From Planctomycetota bacterium (GTDB taxonomy: Bacteria > Planctomycetota > PUPC01 > JACPCR01): DNA of 20,315 bases. Both the position numbers and the translations under genes were made by a program. Location: positions 1-20,315 of the forward strand of contig JASLXP010001259.1 of assembly GCA_030740295.1 (NCBI GenBank), in the 5' to 3' direction. Shown in pieces: positions 6,626 through 13,202 of the stretch (its first letter is position 1; each line of letters begins with the position of its first letter). The notes beneath the pieces were generated by a model. It worked only from the letters and a program-made list of their open reading frames with translations. It was not told the origin of the DNA and ran no database searches.

Positions 6626-7819
6626 TCAACCTCCCATCGCTTCCATTAGTCTGACGAGGGGCAGGAACAGCGAGAAAACCGTCGTGCCGATCAGGATGCC
6701 AAGGATGTACACAATCACTGGCACAAATACGATATCCAGCAACGAGGCAGCCCTGGTAGCTCTCGATTCATGAAACTCAGCGGCAGTGCCCAACGTCTCC
6801 GGCAGCGATCTCGCCTTCTCGCCCATGGAGAGCATCCAGCACAGGCTGCGTGGAAAGACTTGAACTGACTGCAACGCTTCCGAAAGCGGCATACCCTCTT
6901 CGATCAGCACACTCGTCCTTAGCAGGCCCGAACGCCACCTGGTCGAAGGCGCCATGGCCGCCGCAACGATCAGGGCATCATTCAAAGGAACGCCCCCCTT
7001 CAGAAGCATAGCCAGGCTGGTGCAGATCCTGCTCAGCGCATACGACTCCCCAATCGTATTGACCAGCGGCGCGGCGCGGGCAAGGGCATCCAGAATCTCC
7101 CTTCCAACAGATGTTCCGCCCGCCACCCACAGGAACACAATCGGAATGATAATGAAGCAGCTCAGGTAATACGGAATTGGATGCGATGAGAGTGTGAATA
7201 CCAATAGGGTCATCTTCGGAATATCGATTTCCATTTCTTCATACATCATCTGAAAATTGGGAACGATATTCAGAGCCAGGTACAGATAAACACCTGCCGC
7301 GGCCACCAGAACGATGCTTGGATAGATGAGCGCCTCGATGATCTTCTGACGAACTTTGTGAATGCCTTCCGTCTGTTCAGCGATCATCGTCAGGATGCCG
7401 GCGAGGTCTCCCGATGCTTCGCCGGCCCTCACCATGCTGATGTAGAGCTCGGAAAAAATGTCACTACGCTGCTGAAGCGCTTCACTGAAGGAACGCCCGT
7501 TTTCAATGTCACTGGCCACGCTCTCGACGGCCACCTGAAAGCGCCCCGAATCCATATCCGAGACGATGGCCCGCACGGCTTCGTCCAGCGGCGCATCAGT
7601 CTTCATAATGGACGCCAGATGCCGATTGAAATGAATGAAGTCATCCACATTCAGGCGGCCCTGGAGCTGCGCCGCGGCAGTCTCCGCCCGCGCCAGCATC
7701 AGGATTTCGATGTCCTTGCTCGCGAGCTGCCGTTCCGCGTCCTCGCGATTCTCAGCAGCAATTCTGCCGGCGACAATTCGGCCCTCTGCGTTACGGCCCT
7801 GATACTCAAATGCTGGCAT
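6626..7819 (-). CDS. GspF/PilC family inner-membrane protein (first copy in operon)
   Basis: A 397-residue protein of typical GspF length. The N-terminus MPAFEYQGRNAEGRIVAGRI is the standard opening of the family (xFxYxaxdxxGxxxxGxi). Domain one includes FNRHLASIMKTDAPLDEAVR and YISMVRAGEASGDLAGIL; three membrane segments fall near 165-190, 215-235 and at the C-terminus. Domain two includes LAMLLKGGVPLNDAL and MLSMGEKARSLPETL. It is the first gene of the visible operon, and no GspE ATPase precedes it. Instead, upstream lies the broken paralogous copy. No Shine-Dalgarno is visible; the leader is a long pyrimidine-rich stretch. The N-terminal 145 residues are clearly paralogous to the remnant at 8243-8680. 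Confidence 0.92.
   Translation of the reverse strand: MPAFEYQGRNAEGRIVAGRIAAENREDAERQLASKDIEILMLARAETAAAQLQGRLNVDDFIHFNRHLASIMKTDAPLDEAVRAIVSDMDSGRFQVAVESVASDIENGRSFSEALQQRSDIFSELYISMVRAGEASGDLAGILTMIAEQTEGIHKVRQKIIEALIYPSIVLVAAAGVYLYLALNIVPNFQMMYEEMEIDIPKMTLLVFTLSSHPIPYYLSCFIIIPIVFLWVAGGTSVGREILDALARAAPLVNTIGESYALSRICTSLAMLLKGGVPLNDALIVAAAMAPSTRWRSGLLRTSVLIEEGMPLSEALQSVQVFPRSLCWMLSMGEKARSLPETLGTAAEFHESRATRAASLLDIVFVPVIVYILGILIGTTVFSLFLPLVRLMEAMGG
6630..6635 (-). promoter_or_regulatory. Shine-Dalgarno for the second GspF gene
   Basis: GGGAGG on the minus strand, inside the last codons of the upstream gspF, is followed by a six-base spacer and ATG 6623-6621. It favours that ATG over the TTG at 6629. 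Confidence 0.65.
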
Positions 7820-7830
7820 GGCTCATGGCA

Positions 7831-7880
7831 GGAAGACAAGGAGAGAAGGAGAGGGAGACAAGGGGACTGGGGGACAGAAA
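7831..7880. other. Purine-rich low-complexity tract in the pilus operon leader
   Basis: About 50 bp on the plus strand consist almost wholly of G and A with scattered C, built from short units such as GGAGA, GGGAGACAAGG and GGGGGACAG. On the transcribed strand the mRNA leader of the pilus operon would be pyrimidine-rich just before the first ATG. The rest of the 170-bp gap between that ATG and the remnant downstream shows nothing else recognisable. Confidence 0.5.
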
Positions 7881-7989
7881 TGAACGATCAGTAGTATAGA
7901 CCCGTGCCCTTCCTGCGGCAGGGGAATAATGCTGAAAAGACAGGACATGCGGGGCCGAGTACGCACGGACTATGTTCCCCAAACTTCCA

Positions 7990-8680
7990 TCACGGTTGAT
8001 ATTCAATGACCTTCCTTACCGTCCGGCCTCTCTTTTCTGCGACTCCCGTCGCGCGCAGCAGGCGCCTGCCATCCGCCGCGTTCATCCAGACGACTTCGTA
8101 ATTCGCGTTGCCCATCTCTCCTTTCAGGCTTGTGAAGGTCTTGCCGGAATCCAAATCCACCATCGCTTCCACAAGGCCCGATTGAGCCGCGGACATGGCC
8201 TCTGCGGCCAGCCAGTGATCCTGACGGACGTTGCCGCTGAGGCATGCTGAGAATGCGGGCAAGATCCCCCGAAGTCTCACCAGCCCGAACCAGGCTGATG
8301 TAGATATCTGAAAAGATGTCATCCCTTGCTTCGAGTGCCGCGCTCAATGATTTGCCGTTCTCGATATCAGAGAGAACGTGTTCCATGGCCATTCTGAACC
8401 GGCCCGAGACCACCTCGCTGATGACCGATCTCATCCCTTCCGGCAGTGGGGCTTTCGTCTGTGTGACGGATGCCAGGTGCCGATTGAAGAGAATGAAATC
8501 CTCCCCACGAATGCCACCGGAAATGCTCTGCGAGCCGCTGGTATCCACTCGGTAAAGAAAAGCGACGGTCAGTCCCTGTTCATTCAGAAGCGCCTCGGCC
8601 GCGGACCTGTCTTCGGCTTCGATGTTCTGAATGATGGTCTGGCCGTCCTGGCCTCTCGCCTGATATGCGAATCTAGCCAT
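7990..8680 (-). pseudogene. Deletion remnant joining a gspF head to a pilX-like tail
   Basis: From an ATG at 8680, with GAGG six bases upstream, the frame reads as the first ~146 residues of a GspF protein: MARFAYQARGQDG, FNRHLASVTQTKAPLP, MEHVLSDIENGKSLSAAL, YISLVRAGETSGDLARILSM. It aligns without gaps over most of its length to the intact gspF at 6626-7819. Homology stops near 8243. A different frame then carries the tail of a PilX-like pilin (DHWLAAEAMSAAQSGLVEAM ... VIEYQP, to the stop at 7990), paralogous to the last ~75 residues of the gene at 4095-4442. Measured on the intact operon, the missing piece is about 3.0 kb: the rest of gspF, the second gspF and the pilins between. The fused frame would run on to a stop at 8003 with an unrelated tail. 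This is the wreck of a duplicated operon; a truncated GspF head might still be translated. Confidence 0.85.
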
Positions 8681-8784
8681 CTGCATCCTCGTTAGAGTCG
8701 TCGCGTGGCGTGGAGGAGCTTTGCAGGGGCGTTGACCGCCTCTGGACTCTCGGTCTGGCATTCCTCAACTTCCACCGTTTATCA

Positions 8785-9085
8785 CGTCTTTCGAAAACTA
8801 GTAGGCCGAGACAAAGGCAATTTTGCGGATTTGAATGACAGTTCTCAGGGGCAGAGCCCCGGCCGTTTGCCTAGCCCAGCCCAACGGGCTGGGTTTTCGG
8901 GCAGGTCATCCTTAGGGGCAACGCCCCGGTCGTTTGCCCCAACAATTGGCATCCCTATAAATGGCCGGGGCGTTGCCCCTTTTCGAATCTCTGTACCATT
9001 CACCCAGCCCGGTGGGGCTGGGCTAGGCAAACGGCCGGGGCTTCGCCCCTGAAATCCGTCAAAACGACTCCGTCTTTCGAAAACT
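8785..9085. repeat. 15-bp direct repeats flanking a palindromic unit
   Basis: CGTCTTTCGAAAACT occurs exactly at 8785-8799 and again at 9071-9085 in the same orientation. The 271 bp between them hold nested inverted repeats and no coding sequence. This layout resembles a small non-autonomous mobile element with a long target duplication, or recombination sites bounding a module, but no transposase is near. Confidence 0.5.
8846..9051. repeat. Nested inverted repeats (37-bp outer arms, 16-bp inner arms)
   Basis: Outer arms at 8846-8882 and 9015-9051 are inverted copies identical at 35 of 37 positions. Inner arms at 8914-8929 and 8965-8980 are perfect 16-bp inverted copies. The inner arm resembles the first part of the outer arm (AGGGGCAACGCCCCGG against CAGGGGCAGAGCCCCGG), so the unit seems built from one motif. 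Two extra perfect 8-bp hairpins (CCCAGCCC/GGGCTGGG) lie at 8875-8893 and 9003-9022. The partial match TTTTGCGGATTT / AAATCCGTCAAAA extends the symmetry outward. The unit could fold into a long cruciform or RNA hairpin and could block transcription between the oxidoreductase and the gspF remnant, both on the minus strand. Confidence 0.8.
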
Positions 9086-9130
9086 TGGGACTCTCGTCTT
9101 GCTTCGTCTCTGGAATCCCTGGGAACCCCT

Positions 9131-10210
9131 TTACACAGCGTTCTCATCCAGCGGAAAGTCAATCCTCACATTCCCCTTCTTTTGCGAAGCCATGAATCCG
9201 AGCAAGACCTCCAGCACGCGCCTTGCCTGCCTTGGCGGTGAACAGGTCTCGCCTCCATTTTCAATTACATCGATCAGCTCGCGAATCGCAGACGGCGAAT
9301 CGACCAGCATGTGGTGAGGGCAATCAATTTTCTTCTTGCCGGCAGCAGTTTCCAGCTCCGCGTGTTTGTCGTTCACGCTGATTCGGCCCTCTGTGCCAAA
9401 CAGTTCCCATTCACGGACCACTCCCGTCATGGTTTTATTGTTGTTGTAGAAGGCACGGACTCCATTCTTGAAATGAATGTACCCGCAGACACCCGGCTCG
9501 AGATCGGGGGTGCGGCCCCCGTCGCCTTTGTATGGCCAATAGTCTTCGTAGCCCTCCTGGAGCTCCGCGAAAACCCATTCGGGATCGGAGCGAGCGAACA
9601 TACAGATCGTATCGATCATGTGCGTCCCGTTTCTGAACAGCATGGCCCTGGGCCCACCGTAATTGACAACGATGTGCTTGAGCTCGCCTATCGCCCCCTT
9701 CTCGAGGGTGTCAAAGGCCGGCCTGAAAATAGGCCGCCAGCGCCGTGAGTGATTTACCGTGATTGGCACATTGGACTTTTCCGCGGCCTCGATCATTCGG
9801 TCTGCATCCGCGAGAGTCGTGGCTATCGGCTTTTCGCAGTAAACGCCTTTCACGCCCGCTTTGATGGCATCGACCACGATGTCTGCGTGCCGGTTGTCCG
9901 AAGTCACCACGCTGATGATCTCCGGACGCAGCTCCGCGAGCATTTCCTTGTAGTCGGTGTAGCAGAGCGCATTTGGAAACCGTTCCGACCAGTGCTCCTT
10001 GAAAAAATCCAACGGCTCCTGCTTCAGATCGCAGACGCCGACGATTTCCGTTTCCGGCAACATCGCATACGCGGGCACGTGCGAGTGCGGAACGACTTGT
10101 CCGTAGCCATCCCTGTCTTTCGCGGCAGGCTTTCCCACTCCGATACCGGATAAACCAACTACACACACCTTATATGTTCTGTTACTCATTCTGACTGTTT
10201 CGTGAGGCAT
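9131..10210 (-). CDS. Gfo/Idh/MocA family oxidoreductase
   Basis: A 359-residue NAD(P)-dependent dehydrogenase of the glucose-fructose oxidoreductase / inositol dehydrogenase family, mostly acting on sugars, inositols or sugar acids. The N-terminal Rossmann fold starts with YKVCVVGLSGIGVGKP. The family signature EKP is present in VYCEKPIATTLADADRM, and NGTHMIDTICMF fits the HxxD motif of the substrate/catalytic site. The C-terminal alpha/beta domain is complete. An insert near residues 22-43 (AAKDRDGYGQVVPHSHVPAY) between the first strand and helix is longer than usual. No signal peptide is seen, so it should be cytoplasmic. An internal ATG at 10189 would also give a good Rossmann start, but GAGAGGAA lies eight bases before the ATG at 10210 while no site precedes 10189. 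It is divergent from the phosphatase gene with 166 bp between. The exact substrate cannot be told. Confidence 0.93.
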   Translation of the reverse strand: MPHETVRMSNRTYKVCVVGLSGIGVGKPAAKDRDGYGQVVPHSHVPAYAMLPETEIVGVCDLKQEPLDFFKEHWSERFPNALCYTDYKEMLAELRPEIISVVTSDNRHADIVVDAIKAGVKGVYCEKPIATTLADADRMIEAAEKSNVPITVNHSRRWRPIFRPAFDTLEKGAIGELKHIVVNYGGPRAMLFRNGTHMIDTICMFARSDPEWVFAELQEGYEDYWPYKGDGGRTPDLEPGVCGYIHFKNGVRAFYNNNKTMTGVVREWELFGTEGRISVNDKHAELETAAGKKKIDCPHHMLVDSPSAIRELIDVIENGGETCSPPRQARRVLEVLLGFMASQKKGNVRIDFPLDENAV

Positions 10211-10217
10211 AAAGCGG

Positions 10218-10225
10218 TTCCTCTC
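10218..10225 (-). promoter_or_regulatory. Shine-Dalgarno for the oxidoreductase
   Basis: GAGAGGAA on the minus strand, seven bases before ATG 10210-10208, supports the longer start over the internal ATG at 10189. Confidence 0.65.
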
Positions 10226-10376
10226 GGCACGTATGCCGTGTCATTCAAACATCAAGAAAGAGGAGGGAACCTCGGCCTGCTCCAAATTACACGGGATGCA
10301 TTGAAAAACAAGAGAGACCATGCATCTTGTCATTGCATTGGACCTTGCCTCGTCTATCCGAATCCCTGGGAGACCC

Positions 10377-11924
10377 ATGAATACCACATCTCTGATTCTC
10401 ATCACTCTCGCCCTGCCATACACCCACCAGGTCTTCGGCCAGCACGATTACAAGGCTTCGCGGAAACACATCCGCGCCGGCAGATACGACCAGGCGCTCA
10501 AGGTGTTGAACGACCGTATCGCAAAGTATCCCAATGACAGCGAATGGCACTATCAACTGGCAATCACCCGCGGCCTCAAGGGAGAGAAGGAGGAGGCACT
10601 GAAAGCTCTTTTGAAAGCAATCGAACTGGGCATCCAACCGAGCCGGGTCGCCGCAGATTCACACGACCTGTTGAAACCTGTGGCTGACCTGCCTCAAGTC
10701 ATAGACCTGCTGGAAACACAGAAGAACGTACCCATCCAGGGCCCCATGCTGGGCGCGCTCAAGCCAGACGGCGTCAGCATCTGGGTACGGACATTCGGAG
10801 CATCCGAAGTAATGTTCTCTGTCGCCGATGAAGACGGGAAGCCGCTGCAGACAACTCAGCCGGTGAAAACTGCTGAAGGCGATGATTTCACCACAGTGAT
10901 CCCCATCGGCAAACTTCAATCGGACACCGCGTACAGATACTCCGTTCACGTGAACGGCATCCCTGAAAAGCCGAGTTTCGAGCACACCTTCAAGACATCA
11001 AAGCCCGGCAAGTCCAGGTTCACCCTCGCGTTTGGCGGGGGTGCGGGGTACGTCACCAAACATGAGCACATGTGGAAGACGATCGCCTCTTTCAATCCCC
11101 TCGCCCTTCTGCTGCTGGGCGACAACATGTACAGCGACGATCCAAAGAGCCTGCAGATGCAGAGATTCTGCTACTACCGCCGGCAGTCACCGTCTCATTT
11201 CCGCCGGCTGGTTTCATCCACGGCCGTCTATGGCATTTGGGATGACCATGATTTCGGCACTAACGATTGCAGCGGGGGCCCCGAGATAGACGAGCCCGAA
11301 TGGAAGCGACCTGTCTGGCAAGTCTTCAAGCAGAACTGGGCCAACCCCGGCTACGGTGGTGGCACGGCACAGCCGGGATGCTGGTACGACTTCCACATCG
11401 GCGACGTTCACTTCATCATGCTAGACGGCCGTTACTACCGGCATCGGCCGGGACAGACGATGTTGGGGCCGGTTCAAAAGAAATGGCTCAAAAGTACCGT
11501 GAAAGCCTCGAAAGCGACGTTCAAGGTTCTCTGCTCGCCTGTGCCATGGGATTACCGCACCAAAGGGAAATCCAAGGACACCTGGAACGGCTTTCAAGAG
11601 GAACGCACCGAGCTGTTCGATTTCCTCGCCGAAAATGAAATCGGCGGAGTGCTGCTTATGAGCGCGGACCGCCATCGCTCCGACGCCTGGGAGATCGAGC
11701 GACCCAATGGCTACACACTTTACGAATTCAATTCATCCCGCCTCACGAACAATCACGTCCACAGCACCATGGCGGCCGCCATCTTTTCCTACAATAAGAA
11801 GCAGTCATTCGGCCTGGTGGAGTTCGACACCACCCTTGCTGATCCGACGGTGAGCTACACGGTAGTCAATATCGAGGGCGATAAGATTCACAACCTGTCA
11901 TTGAAGCGGAGCGGGTTGGAGTAA
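10377..11924 (+). CDS. Secreted PhoD-like phosphatase with N-terminal TPR region
   Basis: A 515-residue protein. The start at 10377 begins a signal peptide (MNTTSLILITLALPYTHQVFG) and has GGGAGA four to five bases upstream; an in-frame ATG at 10320 would bury it. Mature residues ~24-90 (HDYKASRKHIRAGRYDQAL, KYPNDSEWHYQLAITRGLKG, EEALKALLKAIELG) form about two tetratricopeptide-like repeats. Residues ~115-210 look like the beta-sandwich found before PhoD domains (GPMLGALKPDGVSIWVRT). The metallophosphatase domain has GDNMYSDD (248-255), WDDHDFGTND (288-297), MLDGRYYR and SADRH (429-433). These are the metal-binding blocks of PhoD-type alkaline phosphatase/phosphodiesterases, with the usual Gly of SGDRH replaced by Ala. 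Location should be periplasm or outside; the signal is Sec-like, not the twin-arginine signal of classical PhoD. It is divergent from the oxidoreductase. Confidence 0.9.
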   Translation: MNTTSLILITLALPYTHQVFGQHDYKASRKHIRAGRYDQALKVLNDRIAKYPNDSEWHYQLAITRGLKGEKEEALKALLKAIELGIQPSRVAADSHDLLKPVADLPQVIDLLETQKNVPIQGPMLGALKPDGVSIWVRTFGASEVMFSVADEDGKPLQTTQPVKTAEGDDFTTVIPIGKLQSDTAYRYSVHVNGIPEKPSFEHTFKTSKPGKSRFTLAFGGGAGYVTKHEHMWKTIASFNPLALLLLGDNMYSDDPKSLQMQRFCYYRRQSPSHFRRLVSSTAVYGIWDDHDFGTNDCSGGPEIDEPEWKRPVWQVFKQNWANPGYGGGTAQPGCWYDFHIGDVHFIMLDGRYYRHRPGQTMLGPVQKKWLKSTVKASKATFKVLCSPVPWDYRTKGKSKDTWNGFQEERTELFDFLAENEIGGVLLMSADRHRSDAWEIERPNGYTLYEFNSSRLTNNHVHSTMAAAIFSYNKKQSFGLVEFDTTLADPTVSYTVVNIEGDKIHNLSLKRSGLE

Positions 11925-11964
11925 CCTCGTGATGACTATGCGAGGAACCGCGCCTGTCTTGGTC

Positions 11965-13197
11965 CTAATACTCGATGAGATGCCCGAGCTTCTGCTTTTT
12001 CGTTTCGAGGTATCGCAGGTTTGATTTATTGGGCTTCACCGGCATCTGCACCCGCTTGGTGATTTCGAGACCGTAGGCTTCGAGGCCGTAAATCTTCGCG
12101 GGGTTGTTTGTGATCAGCCGCAGCTTGCGGGCACCGAGGTCTTTCAGAATCTGCCATCCTATCCCGTAATCACGGCGGTCGGCGGGGAAGCCGAGCTCTT
12201 CGTTTGCTTCCACGGTATCGCGGCCCAGCTCCTGAAGTTTGTAGGCGCGGAGCTTGTTGATGAGCCCGATGCCGCGGCCTTCCTGGCGCAGGTACACCAG
12301 GATACCTTCGCCTTCTTTCTCGATCATCTTGAGTGCGCTGGCGAACTGCTGGCCGCAATCGCAGCGCTGAGAATGAAGCACGTCGCCGGTCAGGCACTCC
12401 GAATGAACGCGTACCAGCAGGGGCCGATCAATGGGGTTGCCATTGCCGCGAGGCCTGCCGATGTCCCCCTTGCAGAGGACGTAATGGGCCTGGTCCTCGA
12501 GCTGGCTGTAGTATGAGATGAGGTTGAACGTGCCGTGCTCGTTCTGGATCTCCTCGTGCGTCATGCGCTGGATGAGATCTTCAGATTTGATTCGGTGGGA
12601 GATGACGTCGGTAATCGTGCCTGCTTTGAATCTGTGTTTGCGAGCGAATGACAGCACCTCCTTCATCTGGGCCACTTCGCCTTCGGAATCCATGATGGAA
12701 CAGATCACGGCTGCCGGCTTCATTCCAGCGAGACGCACCAGATCGATAGAAGCTTCCGTTGTACCAGCACGGACCAGCACTCCGCCGCGTCGCGCGCGCA
12801 GGGGATGAACATGCCCGGGCTTGCGAAAATCAGTGGGGCTGGCGTCGTCGGCCAGCGCGGTCTTGATGGTGGTCACCCGATCCGTAGCGGAGAGCCCGGA
12901 TTTAATGAACCGCCGCGCATCGATCGTCATGGTCATCGCCGTGGCCTGGCTTTCCGGATCGTCAAAAGAAGGCAGCAGGTGAAGCTGATCGCATTTCTCT
13001 GCGGTGAGTGCGAGCCCGATCATGCCGCCTGCCTCCCGGGCAAAAGAATTGAGCTGCCTGGCGGTGATGCATTCCGCGGCAATCAGGACATCGCCCCCGG
13101 CATCACGTTCATCGCTGTCCAGCAATACGATCGGTTTGCCTTTCTTCAGGTCTCTGATCAGGTCTGGGATTTCAGAAATATTTCTTTTGGCGGCCAT
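11965..13197 (-). CDS. ribBA: RibBA-type protein: intact GTP cyclohydrolase II, altered DHBP synthase domain
   Basis: A 410-residue two-domain protein. The C-terminal GTP cyclohydrolase II half (about 215-410) is complete: zinc cysteines in SECLTGDVLHSQRCDCG (268, 279, 281), the RQEGRGIGLINKLRAYKLQ loop with Tyr319 (E. coli RibA Tyr105), Arg342 (Arg128) in DRRDYGIG, LITNNPAK, and a C-terminal YLETKKQKLGH. It should open GTP to the first pyrimidine of riboflavin synthesis. The N-terminal half folds like 3,4-dihydroxy-2-butanone-4-phosphate synthase but departs at key sites. The acid loop reads DSDERDAGGD where E. coli has DDEDRENEGD (Glu38 to Asp, Glu40 to Gly), GGHTEA is AGTTEA (metal-ligand His153 to Thr146), and the Glu of LCEL is Ser167. 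RPGH-type His129 stays. DHBP synthase activity is therefore doubtful. It lies 5 bp after the paralogous gene. Confidence 0.9.
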   Translation of the reverse strand: MAAKRNISEIPDLIRDLKKGKPIVLLDSDERDAGGDVLIAAECITARQLNSFAREAGGMIGLALTAEKCDQLHLLPSFDDPESQATAMTMTIDARRFIKSGLSATDRVTTIKTALADDASPTDFRKPGHVHPLRARRGGVLVRAGTTEASIDLVRLAGMKPAAVICSIMDSEGEVAQMKEVLSFARKHRFKAGTITDVISHRIKSEDLIQRMTHEEIQNEHGTFNLISYYSQLEDQAHYVLCKGDIGRPRGNGNPIDRPLLVRVHSECLTGDVLHSQRCDCGQQFASALKMIEKEGEGILVYLRQEGRGIGLINKLRAYKLQELGRDTVEANEELGFPADRRDYGIGWQILKDLGARKLRLITNNPAKIYGLEAYGLEITKRVQMPVKPNKSNLRYLETKKQKLGHLIEY

Positions 13198-13202
13198 GGC
13201 TT

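Larger units (their letters stand above)
8681..9130. other. Non-coding gap holding the nested repeat unit
   Basis: Between the gspF remnant and the oxidoreductase stop no gene is visible. Open frames on both strands here (8705-9052 plus, 8845-9162 minus) merely read through the inverted repeats and translate to Pro/Gly/Arg-rich strings. The notable content is the nested inverted repeats and flanking direct repeats listed separately. Nothing is seen in 8681-8784 beyond the ribosome binding site of the gspF remnant. Confidence 0.6.

Noticed and set aside
8845..9162. Open frames through the nested repeats on both strands
   Set aside because: They merely translate the inverted repeats into Pro/Gly/Arg-rich strings and one overlaps the oxidoreductase end.
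10320..10376. Longer start for the PhoD-like protein at ATG 10320
   Set aside because: It would place 19 extra residues before a good Sec signal peptide, and GGGAGA fits the ATG at 10377.
11925..11945. CCTCG ... CGAGG stem between the phosphatase and ribBA as a terminator
   Set aside because: Only five base pairs with an 11-base loop and no T-run; too weak to call.
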